64,000 nt of DNA from Dactylosporangium fulvum (GCF_025137375.1 NZ_CP073720.1:6782501-6846500), one strand, 5' to 3'; positions 50,700 to 59,999 are shown, numbered from the stretch's first letter. A program made the numbers and translations. Notes: generated by a model from the letters alone, not told the origin.

Positions 50700-51731
50700 T
50701 CACGCTCGCAGCGTCCACGCGTCGACCGGCCCCGGGCCGCGCACGACCTCCCCCAGCCGTTCCAGCCGTGCGAGGTGGGCGAGGGTCTCGCCCACCGCCG
50801 AGCGCCGGATGAAGCCCTGGATCTCCGGCCAGGTCCGCGACCAGGTCAACCGCTCGGCGACGTGCCAGGTGCTGGCGCCCGGCCACGCGGCGAGCGCCCC
50901 GCGGATCTCGGCCAGCCGGGCCTCGTGGTGGCGGAGCAGGTCGTCCGTGCGCTCGCGGAGGCCGGCGAAGCGCCACTCGTGGGCCGGCAGCACCTCGTCG
51001 GCCTCCAGCCCGCCCGCCTTCTCCAGCGACGCCATGAAGTCGCCGAGCGGGTCGTCCGGCTGATCGGAGAGCAGCGAGATGTTGGGGCTGATCCGCGGCA
51101 GGATGTGGTCGCCGGAGAACAGCAGGCCGCGGTTCTCGTCGTGGAAGCACAGATGACCGGGTGTGTGGCCGGGTGTCCAGACGGCCCGGAGCTCCGGCAG
51201 CGGCCGGTCGCCGTCTTCGATCAGCCGGTCCGGGTCGGCGAGCATCAGCCACGGGCGCAGCTCGTCGGCGGTGCCGCCGAGTGCGGTGGCGTCGGCGTCG
51301 GTCCCGCCGCGTGCCAGCACCCAGCGGTACAGGCGCCGGACGACGGCCTCGGGGTCGTGGCCCTGCTTGAGGACCTCGGCCTCGAGCGCGTGCATGCCGA
51401 TCCACGCACCCGACGCCTCGCGGACCCGGCCGCTGAGCCCGTGGTGATCGGAGTGGACGTGCGTGACCAGCGTCGCCCGCACGTCGGTGACGGAGGCGCC
51501 GATGGTGGCCAGGCCGGCGACGAGCGCGTCCCACGCCTCCTGCGTGGGCCAGCCGGTGTCGATGATGGCGATGCCGTCGGGCCGCTCGAAGGCGTAGACC
51601 AGCACATACCGCAAGGGGCTGTCCGGCATCGGCACCGGCACCGACCACAGTCCGGGCCGGACCTGCTCGACCGGCGGCACCACCTTGGCCAGCCACGCCT
51701 CGCGTTGCGCAATGCCCGTCGCGTCCACCAC
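50700..51731 (-). CDS. metallo-beta-lactamase-fold hydrolase
   Basis: About 343 residues. The zinc-binding motif is THVHSDHHG, followed by GHTPGHLCFHD, FSGDHILPR and a terminal LPAHEWR, so the binuclear site is complete. The C-terminal extension (~80 residues, winged-helix-like, with EIRGALAAWPGASTW) resembles LACTB2/MBL-type hydrolases. The start is uncertain; GTG 51731 matches the expected N-terminus, but no strong ribosome site is seen. Likely substrates are thioesters or RNA-type phosphodiesters. It is convergent with the hydrolase gene at 48193. Confidence 0.75.
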   Translation of the reverse strand: MVDATGIAQREAWLAKVVPPVEQVRPGLWSVPVPMPDSPLRYVLVYAFERPDGIAIIDTGWPTQEAWDALVAGLATIGASVTDVRATLVTHVHSDHHGLSGRVREASGAWIGMHALEAEVLKQGHDPEAVVRRLYRWVLARGGTDADATALGGTADELRPWLMLADPDRLIEDGDRPLPELRAVWTPGHTPGHLCFHDENRGLLFSGDHILPRISPNISLLSDQPDDPLGDFMASLEKAGGLEADEVLPAHEWRFAGLRERTDDLLRHHEARLAEIRGALAAWPGASTWHVAERLTWSRTWPEIQGFIRRSAVGETLAHLARLERLGEVVRGPGPVDAWTLRA

Positions 51732-51813
51732 GTCTTCGATCAGACCGCTCCAGGCGACGCGCGACAACAGCAACCGGCCCCTCGTGACATATCTCTCCAG
51801 GCCGGACCGCCGG

Positions 51814-51966
51814 CTCGATGAGATCGCCCTCGGGCAATGTGATGCCGGCCCGGTCCAGGACGACGCGGGTGGCCGGGACCGGCCCGATGCCCATCCGGCC
51901 CGGTTCGACGGCCGCGAGGCCGCTGGAGACGAGCCGCAGCAGCGGACACCGGCCGAGTTCCTCGGC
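51814..51966 (-). pseudogene. thiolase (acetyl-CoA acetyltransferase) remnant
   Basis: The minus-strand frame from about 51966 to 51814 reads EELGRCPLLRLVSSGLAAVE then PGRMGIGPVPATRVVLDRAG and ITLPEGDLIE. This is the conserved block before the thiolase active-site region (in thiolases it leads into LIELNEAFA). The NEAFA part is already lost (LIEPAV), and no start or catalytic Cys remains. It is a ~50-codon relic between the MBL-fold gene and the KimA-type gene, indicating a past deletion or rearrangement here. Confidence 0.55.
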
Positions 51967-52053
51967 GCGGCGGGTGGTCGCGGGTTTGCCGCGTGTCGCG
52001 GCGGGAAGGAGGCGGCCGGACGGTACCCACCGGGCCAGGCAGGCGGACGGGCG

Positions 52054-53898
52054 ATGAGCACAGCGGCGGCAGTGTGGCGTTTCCTCATCGGGCCCCCACT
52101 GCGCATACGGCAGTTGGCCAAGCAGCAGCTCACGCCGATCGAGGGACTCCCCGCCCTCTCACTCGACGCCCTGACGTCGGTCGCGTACGGACCCGAAGCG
52201 ATCATCGTCGTGCTCGCGGCGGCGGGGCTCGCGGCGCTGCATCTCGTGCTGCCGATCTCGATCGCGATCGTCGCCCTGCTGGCCGTCCTGGTGTTCTCGT
52301 ACCGCCAGGTCATCGAGGCCTATCCGGGCGGCGGCGGCACGTACGCGGTGTGCCGGGCGAACTTCCCGCCGAGCGTCGGCCTGCTCGCCGCCGCCGCGCT
52401 CGTCGTGGACTACACGCTGACCGTCGCGGTCTCGATCGCCGCCGGGGTCGGGGCGCTGACGTCGGCCTTCCCCGCGCTGAGCCCGGCCACGGTGCCGATC
52501 TGCCTGGGCATCCTCGCTCTGGTGACGGGGCTCAACCTGCGCGGTCTCGGCGACACGGCCCGGGCGTTCCTGCTGCCCACGATGGTGTTCATCGCCGGCT
52601 TGCTGACGGTGATCGCGATCGGCCTGGTCCACCCGCTGGCGCCGCACGCCTCGCGCCAGGGCCAGTCGCTGGCACCCACGCAGGGGTTGGAGGCCGTGGG
52701 CGTACTGCTGGTGCTGAAGGCGTTCTCGGCGGGGTGCAGCGCGCTGACCGGGGTCGAGGCGATCGCCAACGGCGTGCCGCTGTTCAAGCAGCCGCGGGTG
52801 ACCCGGGCCAAGCGGACCGAACTGCTGCTCGGCGGCATCCTCGGCGTGATGCTGCTGGGCCTGGCCGTGCTCGCGAACCGCTGGCACATCGGTCCCCGCT
52901 CCGGTGAGACCGTCCTGAGCCAGGTCATCGCCATCTCCGTCGGCAGGAACTGGGCGTACTACGTGATGTCCGTGACCATCACCGTGGTCCTCATGCTGGC
53001 CGCCAACACCTCGTTCGGCGGACTGCCGGTGCTGACCAGCCGGCTCGCCGGCGACAACTACCTTCCCCACCTGTTCTCGCTGCGCGACGAACGGCAGGTG
53101 TTCGCGGTCGGCATCTGGACGCTGGCGGGCCTGGCCGGGGTGCTGCTGGTCGCGGTGCGCGGGCAGACCCTCAGCCTGATCCCGCTGTACGCCATCGGGG
53201 TGTTCACCGCCTTCACGCTCTCCCAGTCCGGGCTGGTCAAACACTGGCGGAAGACCCGACCGGCGCGCTGGCGGTACCGGGCGGCCATCAACGGCATCGG
53301 CGCGGCCACGACCGCGGTGGCCACCGTGATCTTCCTGGTCACCAAGTTCACCGTCGGCGCGTGGGTGGTCGTGCTGGCCGTGCCGGCCCTCATCACGCTG
53401 TTCGTGCGGACCCACGCCTACTACGCACGCTGCGGGCGCGCCCTCGGCCTGGACATGATTCCGGCCGCGCCGCACGCCAAACCCACCACGGTGGTGGTGC
53501 CGGTGACCGGAGTGGACCGGCTGACCCAGCACGCGGTCGCGGAGGCCCTCTCGATCAGCCCGCGGGTGGTGGCCGTGCACGTCGTGGTCGAAGACACCGG
53601 CCAGGACACCGAGCGCGACCGCGAGCTCGACCGGCGGTGGGCCCGCTGGAACCCCGGGGTACCGCTCCGGATCCTGCACACCGAATACGCCTCGGTGACC
53701 CGGCCCATCGTGACGTTCATCGACGAACTGCACGAGCAGCGCGACGAGCAGATCGTCGTGCTGATTCCGGTGGCACTGCCGCATCGGCTGCGGTACCGCT
53801 TCCTGCACAACCATCTCGAGATGGCACTCACCACCGCGTTGAAGACCCGCCCGGACGTCATCGTCGCCAGCGTGCCCATGCCGCTGCACATCCCATGA
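52054..53898 (+). CDS. kimA: KimA-type APC-superfamily potassium importer
   Basis: A 614-residue transporter. The start WRFLIGPPLRIRQLAKQQL, the motif SLDALTSVAYGPEAIIVVL, FSYRQVIEAYPGGGGTYAVC and VVDYTLTVAVSIAAGVGAL resemble KimA (YdaO) of Bacillus subtilis over the whole membrane part, which has about twelve segments. The C-terminal ~150 residues form a USP-like cytosolic domain, as in KimA. KimA-like importers are high-affinity K+ uptake systems and are inhibited by cyclic-di-AMP. The upstream leader shows no c-di-AMP riboswitch core that I can identify. The start is ATG 52054. Confidence 0.8.
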   Translation: MSTAAAVWRFLIGPPLRIRQLAKQQLTPIEGLPALSLDALTSVAYGPEAIIVVLAAAGLAALHLVLPISIAIVALLAVLVFSYRQVIEAYPGGGGTYAVCRANFPPSVGLLAAAALVVDYTLTVAVSIAAGVGALTSAFPALSPATVPICLGILALVTGLNLRGLGDTARAFLLPTMVFIAGLLTVIAIGLVHPLAPHASRQGQSLAPTQGLEAVGVLLVLKAFSAGCSALTGVEAIANGVPLFKQPRVTRAKRTELLLGGILGVMLLGLAVLANRWHIGPRSGETVLSQVIAISVGRNWAYYVMSVTITVVLMLAANTSFGGLPVLTSRLAGDNYLPHLFSLRDERQVFAVGIWTLAGLAGVLLVAVRGQTLSLIPLYAIGVFTAFTLSQSGLVKHWRKTRPARWRYRAAINGIGAATTAVATVIFLVTKFTVGAWVVVLAVPALITLFVRTHAYYARCGRALGLDMIPAAPHAKPTTVVVPVTGVDRLTQHAVAEALSISPRVVAVHVVVEDTGQDTERDRELDRRWARWNPGVPLRILHTEYASVTRPIVTFIDELHEQRDEQIVVLIPVALPHRLRYRFLHNHLEMALTTALKTRPDVIVASVPMPLHIP

Positions 53899-54162
53899 AT
53901 TCACCCCGGCGCCGGCGGGGTCGTTCGCGCGTTCGCCCGACGCACAAAATGATCTTGACTAGGCTGGATGGCATCCGGTCAGGCTCGTCGTCCGCAGTGG
54001 GTACGGCGAGAGCAGCTCCTGATTCGTGCCGCCGGCATCGCGAGCGTCGGAACGCGTGCCGGACCTCAGCCCTTGGAGGAGGGCCACGCACCACGGCTGC
54101 GGCACCCACGAGTTCGTCCGGGTCGACAGCGGTGACACGACCCCACCGGAGGAGTGATCGTG

Positions 54163-55059
54163 ATGCGCCCGAGGACCATCCGCGTGCTGGTCGGGTATGA
54201 CGGTTCCCCCGCGGCGAGCACAGCTCTCGACGCCGGGTCATTGCTGCTGCCGGGCGCGCACGCCGTCGTGGCCCACCTGTGGGCACCCCCGTTCACCAGC
54301 CCCGAGCTACGCAGGCGGCTGTGGACCGGATCCCGCGACGTCGATGCGTTCACCGAAGCGGTCGAACGCGAAGGCGATCGGGAGGCGCATCGTCTCGCCG
54401 ACGTGGGCATCACACTGGCCCGAGCCGCGGGCTGGGAGGCCGAGCAGATCACCCGGCGCTCGTACGGTGGCGAGGGACTGCAGCTCGCACAGATCGCGGA
54501 GGAGACCGACGTCGACGTCGTGCTCGTCGGCTCCCGGGGACTGCGCGGGGGTCGCGCGCTGCTCGGCAGCGTGTCGGACATGCTGGTCCACTACAGCTCC
54601 CGGCCCGTCCTGGTGGTGCCGCACCCGCTGCTGACCGACGAGTACGTCGCACTCGCCAACGGGCCGGCAATGGTGGCATGGGACGGCTCAGCGGGCGCCG
54701 CACTGGCCTGGCGACGCGCCCGCGACCTGTTCCCCGGCCGGGAACTGGTTGCCGCTGTCGTCGGCCGCGACGGGACGGCCAGCACCGTGCCGGCACCGCA
54801 GGCAGACGCCGACATCGACCCGGCAGCGGAGGCGTTGCCGCGCAACACCCGCACCAGCCGGGCACGGCGCGTCGCGGACGCCCTCACCGCCCACGCCCGG
54901 ACACTCGGCGCGGCAGCCGTGGTTGTCGGCTCCCGAGGACGCTCCGCGGCGCAGGAAATCCTCCTCGGCACCGTCGCCAAGGCGACCCTGCACCGCGCAC
55001 ACCGCCCGGTCCTGGTCGTTCCGCCCGACAACCACCCGGACGGTGAACGCCCGTCATAG
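54163..55059 (+). CDS. universal stress protein with two USP domains
   Basis: A 298-residue protein of two tandem Usp domains. The first starts RVLVGYDGSPAASTALDAGS and ends near GSRGLRGGRALLGSVSDMLV; the second starts AMVAWDGSAGAALAWRRARD and ends GSRGRSAAQEILLGTVAKAT. The ATP-binding pattern G-2x-G-9x-G(S/T) is exact in the second domain and one residue short in the first. GGAGGAG lies before ATG 54163 (GTG 54160 also possible). Tandem USPs are common in actinobacterial dormancy and hypoxia regulons. Confidence 0.85.
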   Translation: MRPRTIRVLVGYDGSPAASTALDAGSLLLPGAHAVVAHLWAPPFTSPELRRRLWTGSRDVDAFTEAVEREGDREAHRLADVGITLARAAGWEAEQITRRSYGGEGLQLAQIAEETDVDVVLVGSRGLRGGRALLGSVSDMLVHYSSRPVLVVPHPLLTDEYVALANGPAMVAWDGSAGAALAWRRARDLFPGRELVAAVVGRDGTASTVPAPQADADIDPAAEALPRNTRTSRARRVADALTAHARTLGAAAVVVGSRGRSAAQEILLGTVAKATLHRAHRPVLVVPPDNHPDGERPS

Positions 55060-55085
55060 GCGCGATCCCCGCCGACAGCGCCGGG

Positions 55086-55430
55086 TCATCGGCCGGAACG
55101 ACCGGTGTCCTGCGGTTCCGCCGGGCCGCATCGGGGGCAATGCCGGGTGGCCGGTCGCCGGGCAAGGTCGTCGATCGCGATGTCCTGGCCACAGCCGTCA
55201 CAAACGCCGTAGTTGTCGTGCCGCAGACGTTCCAGCGCACGCGCGATGTCGCCGAGCGCCCGACGGGTGGTGGCGGTGAGCGTCGCGGCCGCGGTGGCAT
55301 GCGCATCTTCGGATCCGAGAAGCGCTTCCTGCTGCCGCAGCACGGTGAGTTGGGTGCGATGCCGGTCGTAGTGGTCTTCGAGCATCATGCGCAGCACAGC
55401 GAGTTCGTCGTGCCTGCTGACGGTGTACAC
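55086..55430 (-). CDS. TraR/DksA-family zinc-finger protein
   Basis: A 114-residue protein: a helical N-terminal coiled segment (residues 8-70) followed by the DksA-type C4 zinc finger with C77, C80, C98 and C101 (CDGCG...HCPRCG). It lacks the long coiled coil of true DksA, so it is a short TraR-type protein that may bind the secondary channel of RNA polymerase. It is the first of two similar genes here, both on the minus strand, between the USP gene and the actin-like gene. Confidence 0.85.
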   Translation of the reverse strand: MYTVSRHDELAVLRMMLEDHYDRHRTQLTVLRQQEALLGSEDAHATAAATLTATTRRALGDIARALERLRHDNYGVCDGCGQDIAIDDLARRPATRHCPRCGPAEPQDTGRSGR

Positions 55431-55514
55431 AGGTGGCGTCCTTATCGTGGACCGTGATGACGGTCGATCATCTATCTGCGAGTGCGGTGTCCACGAACGT
55501 TGGTGGACGCCGCG

Positions 55515-55832
55515 CTAGCGGCTGCGCGACTGGCAGGGAACGCAGAGCCGAGCGTGGGGAAAAATCTCCAGCCGGGCTACGGGAATGGCGCCGGCGCACC
55601 GCTCACAACGGCCGTACGCGCCTTCGGCGAGCCGGGTGAGCGCGGCGTTGGTGTCGGCGATGGCACGGCGAGCGACGGCGACGCGCTCGGCGATGGTGTG
55701 CGGGTCCTCACCGGCGCCCTGCGGGTCCGCGCCGGCGGTGGTGAGGGTGGTGAGCTCTGCGGTGTGCCGCTCCAGCTGGGTCAGCAACAACTGCTGCAGC
55801 TTGCCGGTGTCCGCGTCCGTGTTGATGCTCAT
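55515..55832 (-). CDS. TraR/DksA-family zinc-finger protein
   Basis: A 105-residue second copy of the same architecture: helical N-terminus (KLQQLLLTQLERHTAELTTL) and a C4 finger with C76, C79, C97 and C100 (CERC...CVPC). Sequence identity with its neighbour is low beyond the finger, so this is an old duplication or two families. It starts at ATG 55832 and is 66 bp after the actin-like gene on the same strand. Confidence 0.85.
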   Translation of the reverse strand: MSINTDADTGKLQQLLLTQLERHTAELTTLTTAGADPQGAGEDPHTIAERVAVARRAIADTNAALTRLAEGAYGRCERCAGAIPVARLEIFPHARLCVPCQSRSR

Positions 55833-55898
55833 CGGTTCTCCGTTGGGTTTGCGGCGAGACGGCGACAGGTCTGGCCGTCTCGCGATTCGACGTACGGA

Positions 55899-56717
55899 TC
55901 AGGCGTGCATTGCGGCACGGCGCAGGGCGGCCAGGGCGGCCAGACCGGCCCCGCGGACGGCAACGAGGTGCGGTGCTGCGGGCCGGCGAACCGGCAGGTC
56001 CACGGCGGCGGTCAGCCGGGCGGCCAGCCGCGGCCGGGCGGCGCCGCCCCCGACGAGCAGCAGTCCACCGCGTGTCGCCGCTGCGACGGCCGGCCGGTGC
56101 TGCGGCACGCGGCGCAATCGGCCGAGAAGGTCGACGACCACTGCGACGACCGTGTCGTCGGCGTCCGGTCCTGTCACGTCGCCGATCCTGAGCTCGTGGC
56201 GGAGCACACCGGCGACGACGCCTCTGGCGAGCACGGCGGCTTCCACCAACTGGGCACCGATGTCGATGACCAGCTGCGGGCCGGCTGCGGCGCCCGCGCC
56301 GATGGCGGCGGCCCGGACGGTGTCGATGAGCAACAGCCGCTTCGGCGTCAGGGCGGCCATGAGTGTCTGACGTAGCGCTTGCTCGTCGCGCGTGTCGGCC
56401 TGGGCGGGCCGGCAGGCCACGACGATCGCGCCGGCCGGCAGGGCCGGGTTGTGCCTGCCGCAGAGGCCGGCCAGCATCGCGGAGGCGGCAGCCGGGTCGG
56501 TGATCCGGCCGTGTCGCACCACTTCGCGCTCGACGGGACTGCCGCCGGTGCGGGTGTGCACCAAGGGCCGCCCGGATACCCAGATCCGCGTGTAGGCGCT
56601 GCCGATGTCGACGCCGATCGCTGTCGGCTGCACAGCAGCGGTGCCGGCCGGGTCGAGCCGTTGTGCGGGCGCGGCAGGCCGCGACGCAAGAGCGGGGCTG
56701 ATCACGTCGTTGATCAC
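55899..56717 (-). CDS. actin-like ATPase / Hsp70-MreB-type protein
   Basis: A 272-residue protein of the actin/Hsp70 ATPase fold. Phosphate-1 is AIGVDIGSAYTRIWVSG, phosphate-2 is QLVIDIGAQLVEAAVLARG and the adenosine motif is GGLLLVGGGAARPRLAARL. It is shorter than MreB or DnaK (about 330-600), so insert domains are missing. GAGGAGAC just before GTG 56717 sets the start. It is first in a leftward set with the two TraR proteins. The family is common near stress genes in actinobacteria; the role is unknown. Confidence 0.8.
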   Translation of the reverse strand: MINDVISPALASRPAAPAQRLDPAGTAAVQPTAIGVDIGSAYTRIWVSGRPLVHTRTGGSPVEREVVRHGRITDPAAASAMLAGLCGRHNPALPAGAIVVACRPAQADTRDEQALRQTLMAALTPKRLLLIDTVRAAAIGAGAAAGPQLVIDIGAQLVEAAVLARGVVAGVLRHELRIGDVTGPDADDTVVAVVVDLLGRLRRVPQHRPAVAAATRGGLLLVGGGAARPRLAARLTAAVDLPVRRPAAPHLVAVRGAGLAALAALRRAAMHA

Positions 56718-57324
56718 GGTGTCTCCTCTCGACTGGACGAACGTCATCCGCAGGGGGTGCACGCCCGCGCTGACGGACGCACGAAACGGGATGCGGCGGC
56801 TGCACAGGATGCGGCCCGGTCAACGCACGTATGTCCGAGTCGGACGGCAGGCGGCCGGTCCCGGACCGCGCCTGTCCTGCGGGCACCGGACGGGCGGGCC
56901 GGAGACCGGTCCGCCAGCTTTCGGATGGCGTCGGAGCCGTTCCAGGGGCATGGCCCGGACGGGAGGCGGCGGTGACACGACGTCAACGGTGTCTTGCCCG
57001 CCCGGCGTCACACCGGTCGTCATCGTCACTGCCCTCCCTTCGTCCAGTCGATCCGTGAATCTCCAGCGTCCGCCGACGCCCGGTGGGGCGCATCGGCGGC
57101 GACCGGCAACCTGGTCGTATGGTGATTGCCGACGGACGGCAACAGCGACCGGCACGGACAGCACCGGCAGTGGCCGGTGCCCTGTGCCTGGGTGGTCGTA
57201 CCGTGGCAGGACATGCCCTCGCATGCCGGTGCCCGGCAACCCGCAGCCAGGCAGTCGGGCGCCCGGAGGTCCCGCGCTGGAGCGTCCGCACAACGGAGTG
57301 ATCAGTGGAACGGAGCTGTCCAGC
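56718..57324. other. long intergenic region between divergent genes
   Basis: About 600 bases separate the divergent actin-like and PucR genes. The clearest element is a palindrome at 57126-57142, annotated separately. On the minus strand a well-placed ribosome site (GAAGGGAGGG before GTG 57029) starts a ~69-residue frame ending at 56820 (first residues TMTTGVTPGGQDTVDVV). I cannot support it as a gene beyond that signal. No RNA gene was recognised. Confidence 0.35.
57126..57142. promoter_or_regulatory. palindrome TTGCCG-N5-CGGCAA upstream of pucR-type gene
   Basis: TTGCCG (57126-57131), spacer ACGGA, CGGCAA (57137-57142) is a perfect 6-5-6 inverted repeat about 200 bases before the PucR gene start. 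The same 6-5-6 dyad occurs at 60002-60018, upstream of the DadA-like gene. Two sites with identical arms and spacer bracketing two convergent genes point to one shared regulator, most simply the PucR protein. Confidence 0.6.
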
Positions 57325-58551
57325 GTGAGAAGCGGTGAGATGCGGCGCCGCAGGGCCTCGGCAGCGGACCCCGGAGGGTGGCTGCACGCGGTTGGGCAGG
57401 CGGCCAGCCAGGACGCGGGCGCACCGGCGGAACTGCTCGGAAACTATCTGCCGCTGCTGGCCGAGGCGGCGTCCACCGGCCGGCGGCCCCGCCGCACCGA
57501 CCTCGACGCGGTCGGTGAGCTGGGCCGCAGCGCGGCGAGGCAAGGCGTCTCGGCCGGCCGGGCGGTACAGCTGTACCTGTCCGCGGCGCGACGGCTGTGG
57601 CAGGACCTGCCCGCCGTGGTGCGCTCCGACGACAGTGAGGCGGTCCGGGCCGCCGCCGCGGCGGTGCTGCAGGTCGTCGACGAGGCGGTGGCCACCCTCG
57701 CCGAAGGTTATGCCCAGGCCCGGCGGGACCTCGTGCGCCAGGAGGAGGCGCTGCGCCGCGAACTGGTCGACGACCTGCTGCGCGGTGACTCCGATCCCGG
57801 TGCACTGGTGCAGCGGGCCGAGCCGTTCGGTGTCGACCTGGCCCGCGGGCACCAGGTCGCCCTGGCCGCTCCCGGCCGGCGGCTGCCTGACACGCAGGCA
57901 GCGATCAACGCGCTGGAGGCGGTCATCTTCGACCGGCTCGGCGACCGGGACGTCCTGGTCGCCACGAAGGACGGCCTGCTGGTGGTGGTCGCTCCCGCCG
58001 ACCTCGCCTCGGCCGGCCCCGCCGCGAACGGCGGCCGCCACGACCTCGGGCACCTCGTGCACGCCGAGCTGAGCCGGCCCCGGTACGGCCGCCGCTGGCA
58101 GGTGACGGTCGGCCGTGCCCATCCTGGCCTGTACGGCATCGCCCGCTCCTACGAGGAGGCCCGCGAAGCACTCGCCATGGTGAAACGGCTGCGCCTGGAC
58201 GTCCCGGTGACCGCGGCCCACGACCTGCTGGTCTACCGGGTGCTGCTGCGCGACCAGCCGGCCATCGTCGACCTGGTCGGCGCCGTGCTCGGGCCGCTGA
58301 CCGCCGCTCGGGGCGGCGCTGGACCGCTCCTGGACACCCTGCGGGCGTACTTCGCCACCGGCGAGGTCGCCACCGAGACCGCCAAGCAGCTCGGGGTCTC
58401 GGTGCGGACCGTCACCTACCGGCTGGCGCGGATCAAGACCCTGACCGGGTACGACCCGGCCGACGCCGACCACCGGTTCACCCTGCACGCGGCCGTCCGC
58501 GGCGCGACGGCCCTGAACTGGCCCGCCAATCCGCTGCCGGCGATGACGTGA
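57325..58551 (+). CDS. PucR/CdaR-family transcriptional regulator
   Basis: A ~408-residue regulator. It has an N-terminal helical region, a central GGDEF-like CdaR domain (FGVDLARGHQVALAAPGRRL; RYGRRWQVTVGRAHPGLYGI) and a C-terminal HTH_30 domain (YFATGEVATETAKQLGVSVR, then TVTYRLARIKTLTG). Such proteins usually activate genes for purine, sugar-acid or amino-acid catabolism. GTG 57325 is preferred; GTG 57298 and ATG 57340 are alternatives. It is convergent with the DadA-like gene and shares a palindrome with it. Confidence 0.85.
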   Translation: MRSGEMRRRRASAADPGGWLHAVGQAASQDAGAPAELLGNYLPLLAEAASTGRRPRRTDLDAVGELGRSAARQGVSAGRAVQLYLSAARRLWQDLPAVVRSDDSEAVRAAAAAVLQVVDEAVATLAEGYAQARRDLVRQEEALRRELVDDLLRGDSDPGALVQRAEPFGVDLARGHQVALAAPGRRLPDTQAAINALEAVIFDRLGDRDVLVATKDGLLVVVAPADLASAGPAANGGRHDLGHLVHAELSRPRYGRRWQVTVGRAHPGLYGIARSYEEAREALAMVKRLRLDVPVTAAHDLLVYRVLLRDQPAIVDLVGAVLGPLTAARGGAGPLLDTLRAYFATGEVATETAKQLGVSVRTVTYRLARIKTLTGYDPADADHRFTLHAAVRGATALNWPANPLPAMT

Positions 58552-58563
58552 CCCGGTGCATCG

Positions 58564-59850
58564 CTAGCGCAGCGGGTCGAACGGCGCCAGGTCGCGCGGC
58601 GCCTCGCCCTTGAGCACGGCCTGGGCCATCAGCTGCCCGGTGATCGGGCCGAGTGTGATGCCCCACATGCCATGGCCACCGGCGACGAACACCCGGGGAC
58701 AGGCGGTCACCCCGACCAGCGGCAGTCCGTCGGGTGTGCACGGCCGGGAGCCGACCCATTCCTCGAGCCGGTCGTCAAGGTTCACGCCGGCCAGGAACGG
58801 GCGGACCGCGTCGACGATGGCGGTGACGCGCCTCGGGTCGAGGGGGTCGTCCGGCCGGCGGAACTCCATCATTCCCGCAACGCGCAATCGGCCACCCAGC
58901 GGTGTGCAGGCCACCCGTTGCTTGGCGAAGTACAGCGGGCCAGCGGGCAGTTGCTCGGCCGGCACGCTGAAGCTGTAGCCACGACCGGCCTGCACCGGCC
59001 GCCGCACCCCGAACCGTGCGGCCAGTTGGCCGAGCAGCGCACCGGTGGCGACGACCACCGCGTCGTGCTGCCGCTTGTCCCCGGCGCCGTGACCCAGCAG
59101 GACGCCATCCGGCCGGGGCCGCAGCTCGGTCACGTCGGCGCCTTCCACGATGTCCCCACCGCGTGCCCGTACCGCATCTGCCAGAGCGCGCACGAACTGC
59201 GGCGGGTCCAGGTAGCGCTGCCCGTAGATCCTGATCGCGGCACCCACCCGATCGGTCAGTGCCGGCTCCAGTGCCCGGGTCCGCCACCCCTCGACAGCGT
59301 GGAAGCGGACGTCCTGACCGGCCTCGCGGATCTGATGCAGTTCGGCGAGCAGGCCCCAGGCGTCGCGTTTGCGGGCGAAGCAGGCCAGGAACGTGTCCGG
59401 CCGGGACGTCGGTGCGGTCACGCCACCGGCGGCCAGCACGTCGAACGCCTCCAAGGCCCGCTCGTTCAGCGGGACGTAGGCGGCCATGCCGCGCCGCCAT
59501 CGCCGCGCGGTGCTGTGCGCCACGAACGAGGAGATGAAGCGCAGCAGGCCGGGATCGGCACGCAAGGGGAGGTACACCGGTGACCGTGGGCTCAGCACCG
59601 CGCGCAGCCCGTACCGCAGCACCGCGGGCTCGGGCAGCGGCGCGGTCAGGCCCGGCGTCAGCCACCCGGCGTTGCCCCACGAGGCACCCGCCCCGACGTG
59701 CTGCCGCTCGTACACCGTCACGTGCACGCCGGCCTCTTGCAGAAACCACGCGGTCGAGAGGCCGACCATGCCGGCGCCGACGACCGCGACGCTGCGCGGC
59801 GAGCCGGCGACAAACGCCGGCACGCGCTGCTGCTGGGATTCGAATGACAT
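58564..59850 (-). CDS. dadA: DadA-like D-amino-acid dehydrogenase (FAD oxidoreductase)
   Basis: A 428-residue DAO-family flavoprotein. The FAD motif is VAVVGAGMVGLSTAWFLQEA, followed by ERQHVGAGASWGNAGWLTPG, a WGNAG block typical of DadA. The C-terminus has CTPDGLPLVGVTACPRVFVA and GHGMWGITLGPITGQLMA. DadA oxidises D-amino acids to keto acids with quinone as acceptor and is membrane-peripheral. AAGGAA before ATG 59850 sets the start. It is convergent with the PucR gene, the likely regulator. Other FAD amine oxidases of this class (glycine, sarcosine) are possible substrates. Confidence 0.85.
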   Translation of the reverse strand: MSFESQQQRVPAFVAGSPRSVAVVGAGMVGLSTAWFLQEAGVHVTVYERQHVGAGASWGNAGWLTPGLTAPLPEPAVLRYGLRAVLSPRSPVYLPLRADPGLLRFISSFVAHSTARRWRRGMAAYVPLNERALEAFDVLAAGGVTAPTSRPDTFLACFARKRDAWGLLAELHQIREAGQDVRFHAVEGWRTRALEPALTDRVGAAIRIYGQRYLDPPQFVRALADAVRARGGDIVEGADVTELRPRPDGVLLGHGAGDKRQHDAVVVATGALLGQLAARFGVRRPVQAGRGYSFSVPAEQLPAGPLYFAKQRVACTPLGGRLRVAGMMEFRRPDDPLDPRRVTAIVDAVRPFLAGVNLDDRLEEWVGSRPCTPDGLPLVGVTACPRVFVAGGHGMWGITLGPITGQLMAQAVLKGEAPRDLAPFDPLR

Positions 59851-59999
59851 GCTGTTCCTTCCCGCCCGGTCCCGCTGTGGCAACCGCCGCACAGGGGCGG
59901 CAGTTGCGCTGTGCGGCCACCGCGGCCCCGTGTCAACCCATGCTCGTCCGACGCCGGGCCGCCATGACAGGGTGACCGCCTGCAAGCTGGTCGTGCGGT

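Noticed and set aside
51740..52053. possible c-di-AMP (ydaO) riboswitch upstream of the KimA-type gene
   Set aside because: I could not find the conserved core by eye, and much of the leader is explained by the antisense thiolase relic; an Infernal search would decide.
56820..57029. 69-residue frame with strong ribosome site upstream of the actin-like gene
   Set aside because: The signal is good but the Pro/Arg-rich product has no recognisable feature, so it is only mentioned in the intergenic entry.
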